From: Brevundimonas bullata
Lineage (GTDB): Bacteria > Pseudomonadota > Alphaproteobacteria > Caulobacterales > Caulobacteraceae
Length of the DNA stretch: 64,000 nucleotides
Direction of reading: 5' to 3'
Assembly: GCF_014207965.1 (NCBI RefSeq)
Contig: NZ_JACHLM010000006.1
Span: forward strand, 1-64,000
Position numbers and translations under genes: made by a program. Below the pieces are notes generated by a model, which saw nothing but the letters and a program-made list of their open reading frames with translations, had not been told where the DNA came from and did not search any database. Positions 56,415 to 64,000 of this stretch are shown one piece after another. Each line of letters begins with the position of its first letter. Within the stretch, counting starts at the first letter, position 1.

Positions 56415-56912
56415 CTAGAGCGGCACGGCGGTGGTGTATTTCACCTGGCTGAGCGCGAAGTGGGAGGCGGCGGTCGCCACATTCGGATGGTTCAGCAGAT
56501 CGCACATCAGGAAGCGTTCGTAACCGGCGACGTCTGCGGCCACGATCCGCAGAAGGTAGTCCCATTCCCCGGACATGGAATGGGCCTCCATGACGTCCGG
56601 CCGGGTGGCGAGGTAGGCCTCGAAGGCGGTCCTGTCTGCCGGGGCGTGCGACCGCATCCTGACCTGGCACATCACGTTCACGCCCCGGCCGACCCTTTCG
56701 GCATCGACCAGTCGCACGGCTCCCTTCAGAATTCCCGCCTCTTCCAGCGCCCGGATCCGGCGCCAGCACGACGCCGGAGACGATCCGGCGAGCTCCGCCA
56801 GGGCCACATGGCTCAGGCCGGCGTCGCCCTGTAAGGCGCGCAACAGCCGACGATCGACATCATCCAGCACTCTTTCTTTCATGAACTCGTCCATTCTGGA
56901 ATTGGATTTCAT
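56415..56912 (-). CDS. Lrp/AsnC-family regulator, divergent from hppD
   Basis: About 165 aa. N-terminal HTH (DDVDRRLLRALQGDAGLSHV, SSPASCWRRIRALEEAGILK) and RAM ligand domain (VMCQVRMRSHAPADRTAFEA; SGEWDYLLRIV). The full family layout is present, in contrast to the broken copy near 18.7 kb. Its divergence from the 4-hydroxyphenylpyruvate dioxygenase gene suggests it controls tyrosine degradation. Confidence 0.87.
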   Translation of the reverse strand: MKSNSRMDEFMKERVLDDVDRRLLRALQGDAGLSHVALAELAGSSPASCWRRIRALEEAGILKGAVRLVDAERVGRGVNVMCQVRMRSHAPADRTAFEAYLATRPDVMEAHSMSGEWDYLLRIVAADVAGYERFLMCDLLNHPNVATAASHFALSQVKYTTAVPL

Positions 56913-57074
56913 ATCACGCTCAAATTCGAGCCGCTTTGAAAGGCGATCCTCGCCTATCCGGTCTACAATGACCACGATGGCGCAGCCTCCTCGCGAGCTC
57001 TGGCCTCACCTCCCTCGCGCGCGCCTGCGCCATCTGTCACAGACGCGCCGTCAAAGAATGCCGGAGACACCCCC

Positions 57075-58145
57075 ATGAGCATCACCCCCGAGAACCCCAT
57101 TGGTCTGGACGGCTTCGAATTCGTGGAATTCACCAGCCCCGATCCCGAGGCGATGACCACCTTGATCGAACGCCTCGGCTTCGTCGCCACACACCGTCAC
57201 CCGACGAAGGCGGTGGTTCGCTACAAGCAGGGGCGCACCAATCTGCTCGTCAACAGCGAAGCGACCGGACAGGCGGCTGCGTTCCGGGCGCTGCACGGGC
57301 CTTCAGCCAGCGGTATGGCCTTCCGCGTGGCCAACGCTCGCCAGGCCTATGATCTGGCCCTGTCGCGCGGTGCGCGCGCCGCCGACGCCGCCGCCGGCGC
57401 GCTCGGCGCTGACGCCATGGTGCTGGAAGGCATCGGCGGCTCCTACCTCTATCTCGTCGACCGCCACGGCGCAGCCGGGTCGCTGTACGACGATTGGACC
57501 GAGATCGACGGATGGCGCGAGGCCGAGGCCGCAAACAGCGTCGGCCTCGATATCCTGGATCACCTCACCCACAACGTCCGTCGGGGCCAGATGCGGACCT
57601 GGTCCGGCTTCTACAACCAGATTTTCGGCTTCGAGGAGCAGAAGTATTTCAACATCAAGGGCCAGGCCACCAGCCTCATCTCCCAGGCGATGATCGCGCC
57701 GGACAAGGCCATCCGCATTCCGCTGAACGAGAGCGAGGACGACCAGTCCCAGATCGAGGAGTTTATCCGTGAATACAACGGCGAGGGCATCCAGCACTTG
57801 GCCATGACCACGGATAACATCTACGAAACCGTCGAAGCCCTGCGCGCCCGTGGCGTACGATTGCAGGACACGATCGAGACCTATTACGAACTGGTCGACA
57901 AGCGGGTGCCCGGCCACGGCGAGGATCTGGAGCGGCTGAAGGCGAACCGCATCCTCATCGACGGAAACGTCGGCGAGGAAGGCATTCTGCTGCAGATATT
58001 CACCGAGAATCTGTTCGGACCCATCTTCTTCGAAATCATCCAGCGCAAGGGCAACGAAGGGTTCGGCAACGGCAACTTCCAGGCCCTGTTCGAATCGATC
58101 GAGCTCGACCAGATCCGGCGCGGGGTGATCAAGGTCGACGCCTGA
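57075..58145 (+). CDS. hppD: 4-hydroxyphenylpyruvate dioxygenase
   Basis: A 356-aa Fe(II)-dependent enzyme converting 4-hydroxyphenylpyruvate to homogentisate in tyrosine breakdown. Iron ligands are visible as His in ILDHLTHNV, His in IQHLAMTTDN and Glu in FFEIIQRKGNEGFGNGNF. The C-terminal IELDQIRRGVI is family typical. Standard length. It is divergent from an Lrp-type regulator; homogentisate dioxygenase is not in view. Confidence 0.94.
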   Translation: MSITPENPIGLDGFEFVEFTSPDPEAMTTLIERLGFVATHRHPTKAVVRYKQGRTNLLVNSEATGQAAAFRALHGPSASGMAFRVANARQAYDLALSRGARAADAAAGALGADAMVLEGIGGSYLYLVDRHGAAGSLYDDWTEIDGWREAEAANSVGLDILDHLTHNVRRGQMRTWSGFYNQIFGFEEQKYFNIKGQATSLISQAMIAPDKAIRIPLNESEDDQSQIEEFIREYNGEGIQHLAMTTDNIYETVEALRARGVRLQDTIETYYELVDKRVPGHGEDLERLKANRILIDGNVGEEGILLQIFTENLFGPIFFEIIQRKGNEGFGNGNFQALFESIELDQIRRGVIKVDA

Positions 58146-58190
58146 CCCGGCGCGGGGGTCGGATGCATATCATCCGACCCCCGTCATCGC

Positions 58191-58643
58191 TCAGACGCGC
58201 GACTTCAGTTGACCGACCCCGCCAGCCGACCGGACACCGGTCGGCGGCGCTTCCGAGGTTTCTTCCAGATCCATTAGGATCGGACAGTCGGGGCGATTGT
58301 CGCCCGCGCAACAGGCGATCAGCGTCTGCAGGGTTTCAGACATCTGCCTGAGGCTGGCGATTCGCGCATTGAGCACCGCGATATGCGCGCTGGCGATGCG
58401 TTTTACATCAGCACTTTGACGCGACCGGTCGTTCCACAGACTCAGCAGGTCCTGAATCTCAGCGACGGAAAAACCGAGGTCGCGGGCGCGCCGGATGAAC
58501 CGGAACCGGTGCACGTCCGCGTCCGAATAGTCGCGATAGCCCGACTCCTTTCTGTCCGCCACCGGGATCAGTCCGGTCTGCTCATAGTAGCGGATCATCT
58601 TGGCGGATACGCCGGAAGCCTTAGCTGCCTGACCGATATTCAT
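58191..58643 (-). CDS. cueR: CueR-like copper-responsive MerR regulator
   Basis: 150 aa. MerR HTH (MNIGQAAKASGVSAKMIRYY), coiled-coil dimer helix and the Cu(I) loop with two Cys seven residues apart (CAGDNRPDC), diagnostic of CueR/HmrR. It is 15 bp after copA on the same strand and would act on the two 19-bp-spacer promoters upstream of copA. Confidence 0.92.
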   Translation of the reverse strand: MNIGQAAKASGVSAKMIRYYEQTGLIPVADRKESGYRDYSDADVHRFRFIRRARDLGFSVAEIQDLLSLWNDRSRQSADVKRIASAHIAVLNARIASLRQMSETLQTLIACCAGDNRPDCPILMDLEETSEAPPTGVRSAGGVGQLKSRV

Positions 58644-58658
58644 ACTGATCTCTCCTAT

Positions 58659-61166
58659 TCACCCAAGCCGTCCCGCGCCATCGCCCTCGCCGCCCTGCGG
58701 CGACCGGAAGCCACGCAGCCGCAGGGCGTTGCCAAGCACGAACACGCTGGACATGGCCATGGCGCCCGCCGCGAACACGGGCGACAGCAAGACACCCCAC
58801 ACAGGATACAGCACGCCGGCGGCGACAGGGATGAGCGCGGCGTTATAGACGAAGGCCCAGAACAGGTTCTGGCGGATGTTGCCGATGGTGGCCCGCGACA
58901 GGGCGATGGCCGTGGCCACGCCCTTCAGGCTGCCCGACATCAACACCACATCGGCCGCCTCGATGGCGATATCCGTGCCGTTGCCGACCGCCAGGCCCAC
59001 ATCCGATTCCGCCAGCGCGGGGGCGTCATTGATGCCGTCGCCGACGAAGGCGACCCGGCCATGCTCGCCCTTGAGACGGCGGACCGCCTCGACCTTGCCG
59101 TCCGGCAACACCTCGGCCACGACTTCGTCGATGCCCAATTGGCGGGCGATGGCGGCGGCGGTGCGGCGGTTGTCGCCGGTGATCATCGCCACCTTCAGGC
59201 CCAGTCCGTGCAGGGCGGCGATGGCCGCCGGAGTGCTGGCCTTGATCGGATCGGCCACCGCGATGATCGCCGCCAGACGTCCGCCGATGGCGGCGTAGAG
59301 CGGCGTCTTGCCCTCATCGCCCATGCGGCCAGCGGCGGCGGCGAAGACGCCCACGTCCAGTCCCAGTTCGCCCATGTAGCGATCCGAACCGATCTGCACG
59401 GCCTCGCCGTCCACTGTCGCGGTCACGCCACGTCCCGTAACGGACTCAAAGGCCGAAACCAGCGGCAGCGTCAGACCCTCGGCCTCGGCGGCCTCGACAA
59501 TGGCGCGGGCGATGGGGTGTTCGGACTTGGCCTCGACCGCAGCCACCAGAGCCAGAACGCGGGCGCGCTCCATGCCGGGTTCAATCTGCAGGTCCGTCAG
59601 GGCGGGACGACCTTCCGTCAGGGTGCCGGTCTTGTCGACGGCCACGACCTTGGCGTCCTTGAGCAGTTGCAGCGCCTCGCCCTTGCGGAACAGCACGCCC
59701 AGTTCGGCGCCGCGACCGGTGCCGACCATGATGGAGGTCGGCGTCGCCAGACCCATGGCGCACGGGCAGGCGATGATCAGCACAGCCACCGCATTGACCA
59801 GGGCGAAGGTGAGCGCAGGCGACGGACCGAACACCAGCCAGACCAGGAAGGTCAGGGCGGCAACAGCCATGACCGCCGGAACGAACCACATCGTCACCTT
59901 GTCGACCAGCGCCTGGATCGGCAGCTTGGAGCCCTGGGCCTGTTCGACCATGCGAATGATCTGGGACAGCATGGTGCCGTCGCCGACCGCCGTGGCGCGG
60001 AACACCAGGGCGCCCTTCTGATTGACAGTGCCGCCCACCAGAGCTGCGCCCGAAGTCTTGGCCACAGGGACCGGCTCGCCGGTGATCATGGATTCATCGA
60101 CATAGCTTTCGCCCTCGACGACTTCGCCGTCGACCGGAACGCGCTCGCCGGGACGGACCTCGACCAGATCGCCAGCCGCCACCTCGGTGATGGCGATTTC
60201 GACCATCATGCCGTCGCGGCGCACGCGCGCGGTCTTGGCCTGAAGCCCGACCAGACGCTTGATGGCCTCGGAAGTGCGGCCCTTGGCCTGGGCCTCAAGG
60301 AAGCGCCCCAGCAGGACCAGGGTGACGATGACGGCGGCCGCCTCGTAATAGACATTGACCGTTCCCGCCGGCAGTAGCGCCGGAGCGAAGGTCGCCACCA
60401 GGGAATAGGCATAGGCCGCCAGGGTGCCGACAGACACCAGCGAGTTCATGTCCGGCGCCAGACGCCCCAGGGCGGGCAGACCCTTCTTGTAGAAACGCGC
60501 GCCCGGCACGGCCAGCACCAGCGTGGTCAGGGCAAACTGCAGATACCAACTGGCCTGCATGCCGATGGTCCCTGCGATCATCGCATGGACGCCCGGAATG
60601 AGGTGCGACCCCATCTCCAGCAGGAAGACCGGAAGGCTCAGAGCGGCGGCGATGATCAGATCACGCTTCAGGGCGGCGCGTTCGGCGTCCTTGCGCTCGG
60701 CCGCTTCTTCGCCCGCATCCGCAGCGTCGCTCAGCGGACGCGCCGTATAGCCCGCGCCAGCCACGGCGGCGATCAGGGCCGACACGTCCGCCGCCCCCTG
60801 GATCGTGGCCCGTTCTGTGGCCAGGTTCACGCTGGCGCTCACCACGCCCGGCGTCGCCTTCAGCGCCTTTTCGACCCGCCCGACGCAGGACGCGCAGGTC
60901 ATGCCCTCAATCGCCAGTTCGACGCTGGCGGCCGGAACGGTGTAACCGGCCGATTCCACAGCCTTGACGAGGTCTGCCATCTGGATCGGTCCGCTCGCCT
61001 GGATGTCGGCCCGCTCCGTGGCGAGGTTGACGCTGACCGCGGCCACGCCCGGCGCCTTGCTGATGGCGCGTTCGACGCGGCCGACGCAGGACGCGCAGGT
61101 CATGCCTTCGATCGGCAGACTCAACGGGGAGCCGACGGTTTTCGTCGGCGCATAGGGGGCGTTCAT
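58659..61166 (-). CDS. copA: Cu(I)-exporting P1B-type ATPase
   Basis: 835 aa. Two N-terminal heavy-metal domains (each [12 protein letters not shown]), then eight membrane segments with the CPC metal-translocation motif ([15 protein letters not shown]). It has the phosphorylation loop [15 protein letters not shown] and [12 protein letters not shown]. It pumps Cu(I) out of the cytoplasm. ATG 61166 is chosen. It is divergent from copZ with its own CueR-type promoter. Confidence 0.95.
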   Translation of the reverse strand: MNAPYAPTKTVGSPLSLPIEGMTCASCVGRVERAISKAPGVAAVSVNLATERADIQASGPIQMADLVKAVESAGYTVPAASVELAIEGMTCASCVGRVEKALKATPGVVSASVNLATERATIQGAADVSALIAAVAGAGYTARPLSDAADAGEEAAERKDAERAALKRDLIIAAALSLPVFLLEMGSHLIPGVHAMIAGTIGMQASWYLQFALTTLVLAVPGARFYKKGLPALGRLAPDMNSLVSVGTLAAYAYSLVATFAPALLPAGTVNVYYEAAAVIVTLVLLGRFLEAQAKGRTSEAIKRLVGLQAKTARVRRDGMMVEIAITEVAAGDLVEVRPGERVPVDGEVVEGESYVDESMITGEPVPVAKTSGAALVGGTVNQKGALVFRATAVGDGTMLSQIIRMVEQAQGSKLPIQALVDKVTMWFVPAVMAVAALTFLVWLVFGPSPALTFALVNAVAVLIIACPCAMGLATPTSIMVGTGRGAELGVLFRKGEALQLLKDAKVVAVDKTGTLTEGRPALTDLQIEPGMERARVLALVAAVEAKSEHPIARAIVEAAEAEGLTLPLVSAFESVTGRGVTATVDGEAVQIGSDRYMGELGLDVGVFAAAAGRMGDEGKTPLYAAIGGRLAAIIAVADPIKASTPAAIAALHGLGLKVAMITGDNRRTAAAIARQLGIDEVVAEVLPDGKVEAVRRLKGEHGRVAFVGDGINDAPALAESDVGLAVGNGTDIAIEAADVVLMSGSLKGVATAIALSRATIGNIRQNLFWAFVYNAALIPVAAGVLYPVWGVLLSPVFAAGAMAMSSVFVLGNALRLRGFRSPQGGEGDGAGRLG

Positions 61167-61203
61167 CGCGCGATCCTCACACGGGTGACTAGAGTTCGCA
61201 GGG

Positions 61204-61234
61204 ATGATGGGGCTTCCCATTGTTGGAATGTCAA
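61204..61234 (-). promoter_or_regulatory. CueR-type promoter for copA
   Basis: Minus-strand TTGACA (-35, 61234-61229), 19-bp spacer containing a TTCC...GGAA-like dyad, then CATCAT (-10, 61209-61204). The long 19-bp spacer is the hallmark of MerR/CueR-activated promoters. Confidence 0.78.
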
Positions 61235-61260
61235 CTCCCCAAAAAAAGTCGCGACCATCC

Positions 61261-61291
61261 TTGACCTTCCAACGATGGCAAGGGGCATTTC
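61261..61291 (+). promoter_or_regulatory. CueR-type promoter for copZ-DUF305
   Basis: Plus-strand TTGACC (-35, 61261-61266), 19-bp spacer with CCTTCC and GGCAAGG dyad arms, then CATTTC (-10, 61286-61291). The first ten bases equal the well-known copA-type CueR operator pattern. Confidence 0.8.
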
Positions 61292-61325
61292 ATCTCTCAC
61301 CAACCGATGCGAAAGGACTTTTCCC

Positions 61326-61520
61326 ATGCAGTTCCACGTCGAAAACATGACCTGCGGCTCGTGCGTGAAGCACATCACCCAGGCCATCGCCACGGTGGAT
61401 CCGAACGCCCGTCTCGAGGCCGATACGGTGTCGCGCACCATCTCGGTGACCACCACCGCCGACGCCGACGCCATCCAGCAGGCGCTGGCGGACGACGGAT
61501 ACACCGCCCGGCCCCTCTGA
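61326..61520 (+). CDS. copZ: CopZ-like copper chaperone (HMA domain)
   Basis: A 64-aa single HMA domain, [20 protein letters not shown], with the MTCGSC Cu(I)-binding motif. AAGGACTT precedes ATG 61326. It should carry Cu(I) to CopA and/or CueR. It lies 35 bp after the CueR-type promoter and is followed by a DUF305 gene. Confidence 0.92.
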   Translation: MQFHVENMTCGSCVKHITQAIATVDPNARLEADTVSRTISVTTTADADAIQQALADDGYTARPL

Positions 61521-61531
61521 GCTCTTCCGAC

Positions 61532-61942
61532 ATGCAAGCGAAGGCTCTCACCGTCATCTTCATCGCCGGCGTCGCCCTGGCCGCCAGCGGTCTCGCCTAT
61601 GCCCAGTCCCAGATCGTCAAAGGAGATTCGGAACACGCCATGACCCAGAACAGCCACGCCAATCACCCCGCCCCCGTCCCTTCCGGCAATCCTGCCGTGC
61701 GCGCCTATCAGGAAGCCAACGACCGGATGCACGCCGACATGACCATCGATTTCACCGGCGACGCCGACGTCGATTTCATGAAGGGAATGATTCCACACCA
61801 TCAGGGGGCCATCGACATGGCCCGCGTCGCGCTGGAACATGGACGGGATCCGGAGGTTCGCCGGCTCGCCGAGTCCGTCATCACCGCCCAAGAGGCGGAG
61901 ATCGCCATGATGCAGTCCTGGCTCGATACCCGGAACCGGTAA
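61532..61942 (+). CDS. DUF305 exported copper-associated protein
   Basis: 136 aa. Signal peptide ([15 protein letters not shown]), then a DUF305 four-helix domain with the family motif [20 protein letters not shown], whose Met/His residues can bind Cu(I), and IAMMQSWL. It begins 12 bp after copZ and is in the same CueR-controlled transcript. Periplasmic copper buffering is likely. Confidence 0.88.
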   Translation: MQAKALTVIFIAGVALAASGLAYAQSQIVKGDSEHAMTQNSHANHPAPVPSGNPAVRAYQEANDRMHADMTIDFTGDADVDFMKGMIPHHQGAIDMARVALEHGRDPEVRRLAESVITAQEAEIAMMQSWLDTRNR

Positions 61943-62097
61943 AGGCCGCCCCTTCGCCGCCCGTCCGTTCCCTCCCCCGATGTGACGGTGGAGTTGGCGT
62001 CATCGGACAGAAACCTTCGAGAACGCCATGGCAGGCGCACCAGTCCCTGGTGCGCCTGAACCCTTTTCCGAACAGCGCCCAATCGCCGCCGTCGTCT

Positions 62098-62427
62098 TCA
62101 GGCGTCCTCATCCTCATTGATGTGGTGAAGCATGTCGATCAGCACATGACTGACATGATGATCGGCCACCTCGTAGAAAACCTGCCGCGAGGAACGTTCT
62201 CCCCGGACCAAGCGCGCCCCGCGCAGAAGCCTGAGATGGTGGCTGACGAGGGTCTGGGACAGGTCCAGGCTGTCGGCGATCTGCTTGACAGGCTTCGGGC
62301 CATTCAGACAGAACATGAGGATTCTCAGACGGGTCGGATCGCCCAGCAGACGAAAGGTCTCTGCAAGAGCCGACAGTTGGCGCGTATCCAGCGCTGGCAC
62401 CTTTTCGTCGCTGGCCCGTTCCGACAT
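62098..62427 (-). CDS. ArsR/SmtB-family repressor with CzrA-type zinc site
   Basis: A 109-aa winged-helix repressor (FRLLGDPTRLRILMFCLNG, LDLSQTLVSHHLRLLRGARL). The C-terminal helix DHHVSHVLIDMLHHINED holds the D-x-H-x10-H-x2-E/H alpha-5 metal site of CzrA/NmtR. It lies downstream of a NodT-family gene on the same strand, so it may regulate the efflux genes there or those elsewhere in the metal region. Confidence 0.87.
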   Translation of the reverse strand: MSERASDEKVPALDTRQLSALAETFRLLGDPTRLRILMFCLNGPKPVKQIADSLDLSQTLVSHHLRLLRGARLVRGERSSRQVFYEVADHHVSHVLIDMLHHINEDEDA

Positions 62428-62507
62428 GGCGTACGCTTCCCCGCATCATTAAACATATGGCGATGTCTTCACCTGTTCATGTATCGTGAGACAGGGCGTC
62501 GCTCCAA

Positions 62508-63986
62508 TCAAGTGCGACCGCCTGTCTGCGTCTGTTCGGTCCAGCCGCCGCCCAGCGCCTTGTAGAGGGTCGTCAGATTGCTCAGCCGGGCCAGACGGGC
62601 GCGCAGCAGCGCCTGTTCCGATCCATAAAGGGTGCGCTGGGCGTCCAGAACCGACAGCGAACTGTCCTCGCCTTCCTGATGCCGCCTCTGCGCCAGATCA
62701 TAGGCGCGGCGGCTCGCATCCACCCTTTGCTGTTCGGAAAGGATCTGTCGTTCGAGGGCGTCGCGCGCGGCAAGCCCATCGGCGACCTCCCGGAAGCCCG
62801 CCTGAACGGCCCGCTCATAACGCGCCACCTCGATTCTCTGCCGCACCTTGGCGAGGTCCAGATTGGCCGACAGGGCGCCGCCGTTGAAAATCGGCAGGCT
62901 GAGCCGGGGCGCGAAACTCCAGCTTCTGGTTCCGGCGCTGAACAGATTGTCCAGATCGCTGCTGGCCGATCCTGCCGAGCCCGTCAGGGTGATCGTCGGA
63001 AAGAAGGCCGCGCGCGCGGCGCCGATATTGGCGTCGGCGCCGCGCAGCATCTGTTCGGCGGCGCGGATATCCGGTCGTCGGTCCAGCAGATCGGATGGCA
63101 GACCGGCGGGCAGGTTCGCCTCGACCACATCATCCGGCAGCGGTTCGCCCGCCCATGCCTGAAGCGTCCGGGCCAGGTCCGCATCCAGAGGCTGGCCGAT
63201 CAGCAGGGTCAAGGCGTTGAGATCCTGAGCCGCCTGCCGTTCGTAAACCGCCTGATCCGCCTCGGCGGAGCGAAGCGCGATCTCGGTCCTGCGGACATCG
63301 AGTTCGCCCGCCTCCCCGACCTCGGCCAGAAGCTGGGTCAGTTCATGAGAGCGCCGCTGGGCTTCGGCGGTGTCCCTGGCCAGTTCCAGCAGGGCCTGAT
63401 CGGTGCGCAGGGTGAAATAGGCGGTCGCCACCTCCGACACCAGACTGAGTTGCGCGGCCGTCCGCGTCTCGTCCAGCGCAAGCCAGGTCGCCAGGGCCTG
63501 GTCATTGAGGCTGCGCACACGGCCCCAGAGGTCCAGCTCCCAGGCCGTGACCGCCCCGCCCGCCTCATAGGCGCGCGTCACCTCGGACTGACCGGTTGGG
63601 CTGAGATCCGCCGGCGTCCTCTGCGACACGCCCGCGGCGACGCCGTCGATGCGGGGCAGGCTGTCAGCGCGCCGGATGCGATACTGGGCGCGCGCCGCCT
63701 CAACATTCAGGGCGGCGACCCTCAGGTCGCGGTTGGCGTCCAGTGAGGTCGCGATAAGCTGTTGCAGGACCGGATCACGAAAGACATCGCGCCAGCCCAG
63801 ATCAGCCGCCGCAACCGCAGCCGGAGCGGCCGCCTGATCCGCCTGCGAAGGATAGGCCGCCGCCACCGGCGCGACGGGCCGCACCGTCGTCGGCGCCATG
63901 GCGCAACCGGCCACCGCAAAGACCGCCGACAGGGCGACGCCGTAAGCGAGCCTGCGGCCCGGACGAAGCAGAGAAGAGGATTTCAT
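62508..63986 (-). CDS. NodT/OprM-family outer-membrane efflux lipoprotein
   Basis: 492 aa. Lipoprotein signal (VFAVAGCAMAP) and two outer-membrane-factor repeats (NRDLRVAALNVEAARAQYRI, LLDRRPDIRAAEQMLRGADA; NGGALSANLDLAKVRQRIEV). It opens as a channel for a tripartite RND or MFS pump. The adaptor and pump genes would lie upstream, past the window edge. The ArsR-type gene is 80 bp downstream. Confidence 0.87.
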   Translation of the reverse strand: MKSSSLLRPGRRLAYGVALSAVFAVAGCAMAPTTVRPVAPVAAAYPSQADQAAAPAAVAAADLGWRDVFRDPVLQQLIATSLDANRDLRVAALNVEAARAQYRIRRADSLPRIDGVAAGVSQRTPADLSPTGQSEVTRAYEAGGAVTAWELDLWGRVRSLNDQALATWLALDETRTAAQLSLVSEVATAYFTLRTDQALLELARDTAEAQRRSHELTQLLAEVGEAGELDVRRTEIALRSAEADQAVYERQAAQDLNALTLLIGQPLDADLARTLQAWAGEPLPDDVVEANLPAGLPSDLLDRRPDIRAAEQMLRGADANIGAARAAFFPTITLTGSAGSASSDLDNLFSAGTRSWSFAPRLSLPIFNGGALSANLDLAKVRQRIEVARYERAVQAGFREVADGLAARDALERQILSEQQRVDASRRAYDLAQRRHQEGEDSSLSVLDAQRTLYGSEQALLRARLARLSNLTTLYKALGGGWTEQTQTGGRT

Positions 63987-64000
63987 GGAGTCATTCTCCT

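Noticed and set aside
58383-60377. 664-codon plus-strand frame
   Set aside because: Antisense to cueR and copA; His/Arg/Gly-rich product with no domain. A GC-bias shadow.

Overview
The window is GC-rich bacterial DNA with an alphaproteobacterial, most likely Caulobacteraceae (Brevundimonas-like), gene set. Evidence for this placement is a GcrA-type regulator, two FecI/FecR/TonB-receptor modules, an SRAP peptidase, sphingomonad/caulobacter-type conjugative-element genes and strong Ala/Arg/Pro codon bias. The genus is an inference; no rRNA is present. The only RNA gene seen is tRNA-Asn(GTT) at 6072-6146.

Layout. 0.5-2.2 kb holds an isolated phage-type lysis cassette (muramidase endolysin plus overlapping inner and outer spanins). 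2.5-8.3 kb holds housekeeping and hypothetical genes (SRAP peptidase, SpoU-type RNA methyltransferase, tRNA-Asn, TPR and membrane proteins). 8.4-11.5 kb is a FecI/FecR/TonB-receptor module whose receptor has lost its barrel. The reading frame passes directly into the C-terminus of a conjugation-type lytic transglycosylase, followed by two HTH genes, so this is a deletion scar joining a chromosomal locus to a conjugative-element remnant. 11.6-16.4 kb is a compact toxin/defence cluster: DarTG with a tiny upstream ORF, a DUF2026-like protein, a HEPN-like hypothetical whose frame has lost its stop, and a nucleotidyltransferase-HEPN fusion. The cluster is bracketed by two related ~40-bp sequences. 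16.5-19 kb is decayed (a multi-frameshift pseudogene and a frameshifted Lrp regulator beside an intact MalY/PatB-type C-S lyase).

19-30 kb has a secreted SurE-PDZ nucleotidase and a membrane LytTR regulator, then a haem-iron uptake locus on the minus strand: a Fur-box-like palindrome, ECF sigma factor, FecR, a TonB-dependent haem receptor carrying an extra C-terminal OMP barrel, haem oxygenase, a YbaN-family protein and TonB. An IS256-family element with an exact 9-bp target duplication sits between the sigma-factor and fecR genes. 30.1-32.4 kb is a CsgG plus three-lipoprotein operon. 32.5-40.8 kb is a minus-strand plasmid/ICE maintenance block (short relaxase, DUF2493, GcrA-like, two SSBs, ParB-like, Toprim primase, RadC) without any type IV secretion genes in view.

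41.3-64 kb is mostly metal handling. It includes a His-rich protein with CzcCBA, HupE-like and anchor proteins; a Zur-box promoter in front of a gutted TonB-receptor remnant and a MerC-like gene; and an NreB/NrsD-like His-tailed MFS exporter divergent from a CsoR/RcnR-family regulator across a perfect 14-bp inverted repeat. A DUF411 protein follows, then CueR/CopA with divergent CopZ-DUF305 and two CueR-type 19-bp-spacer promoters, and finally a CzrA-type ArsR regulator next to a NodT outer-membrane efflux lipoprotein whose RND partner would lie beyond the window. Between these are an alpha/beta-hydrolase-OsmC fusion with a DMT permease, a TPR protein, and an Lrp regulator divergent from hppD.
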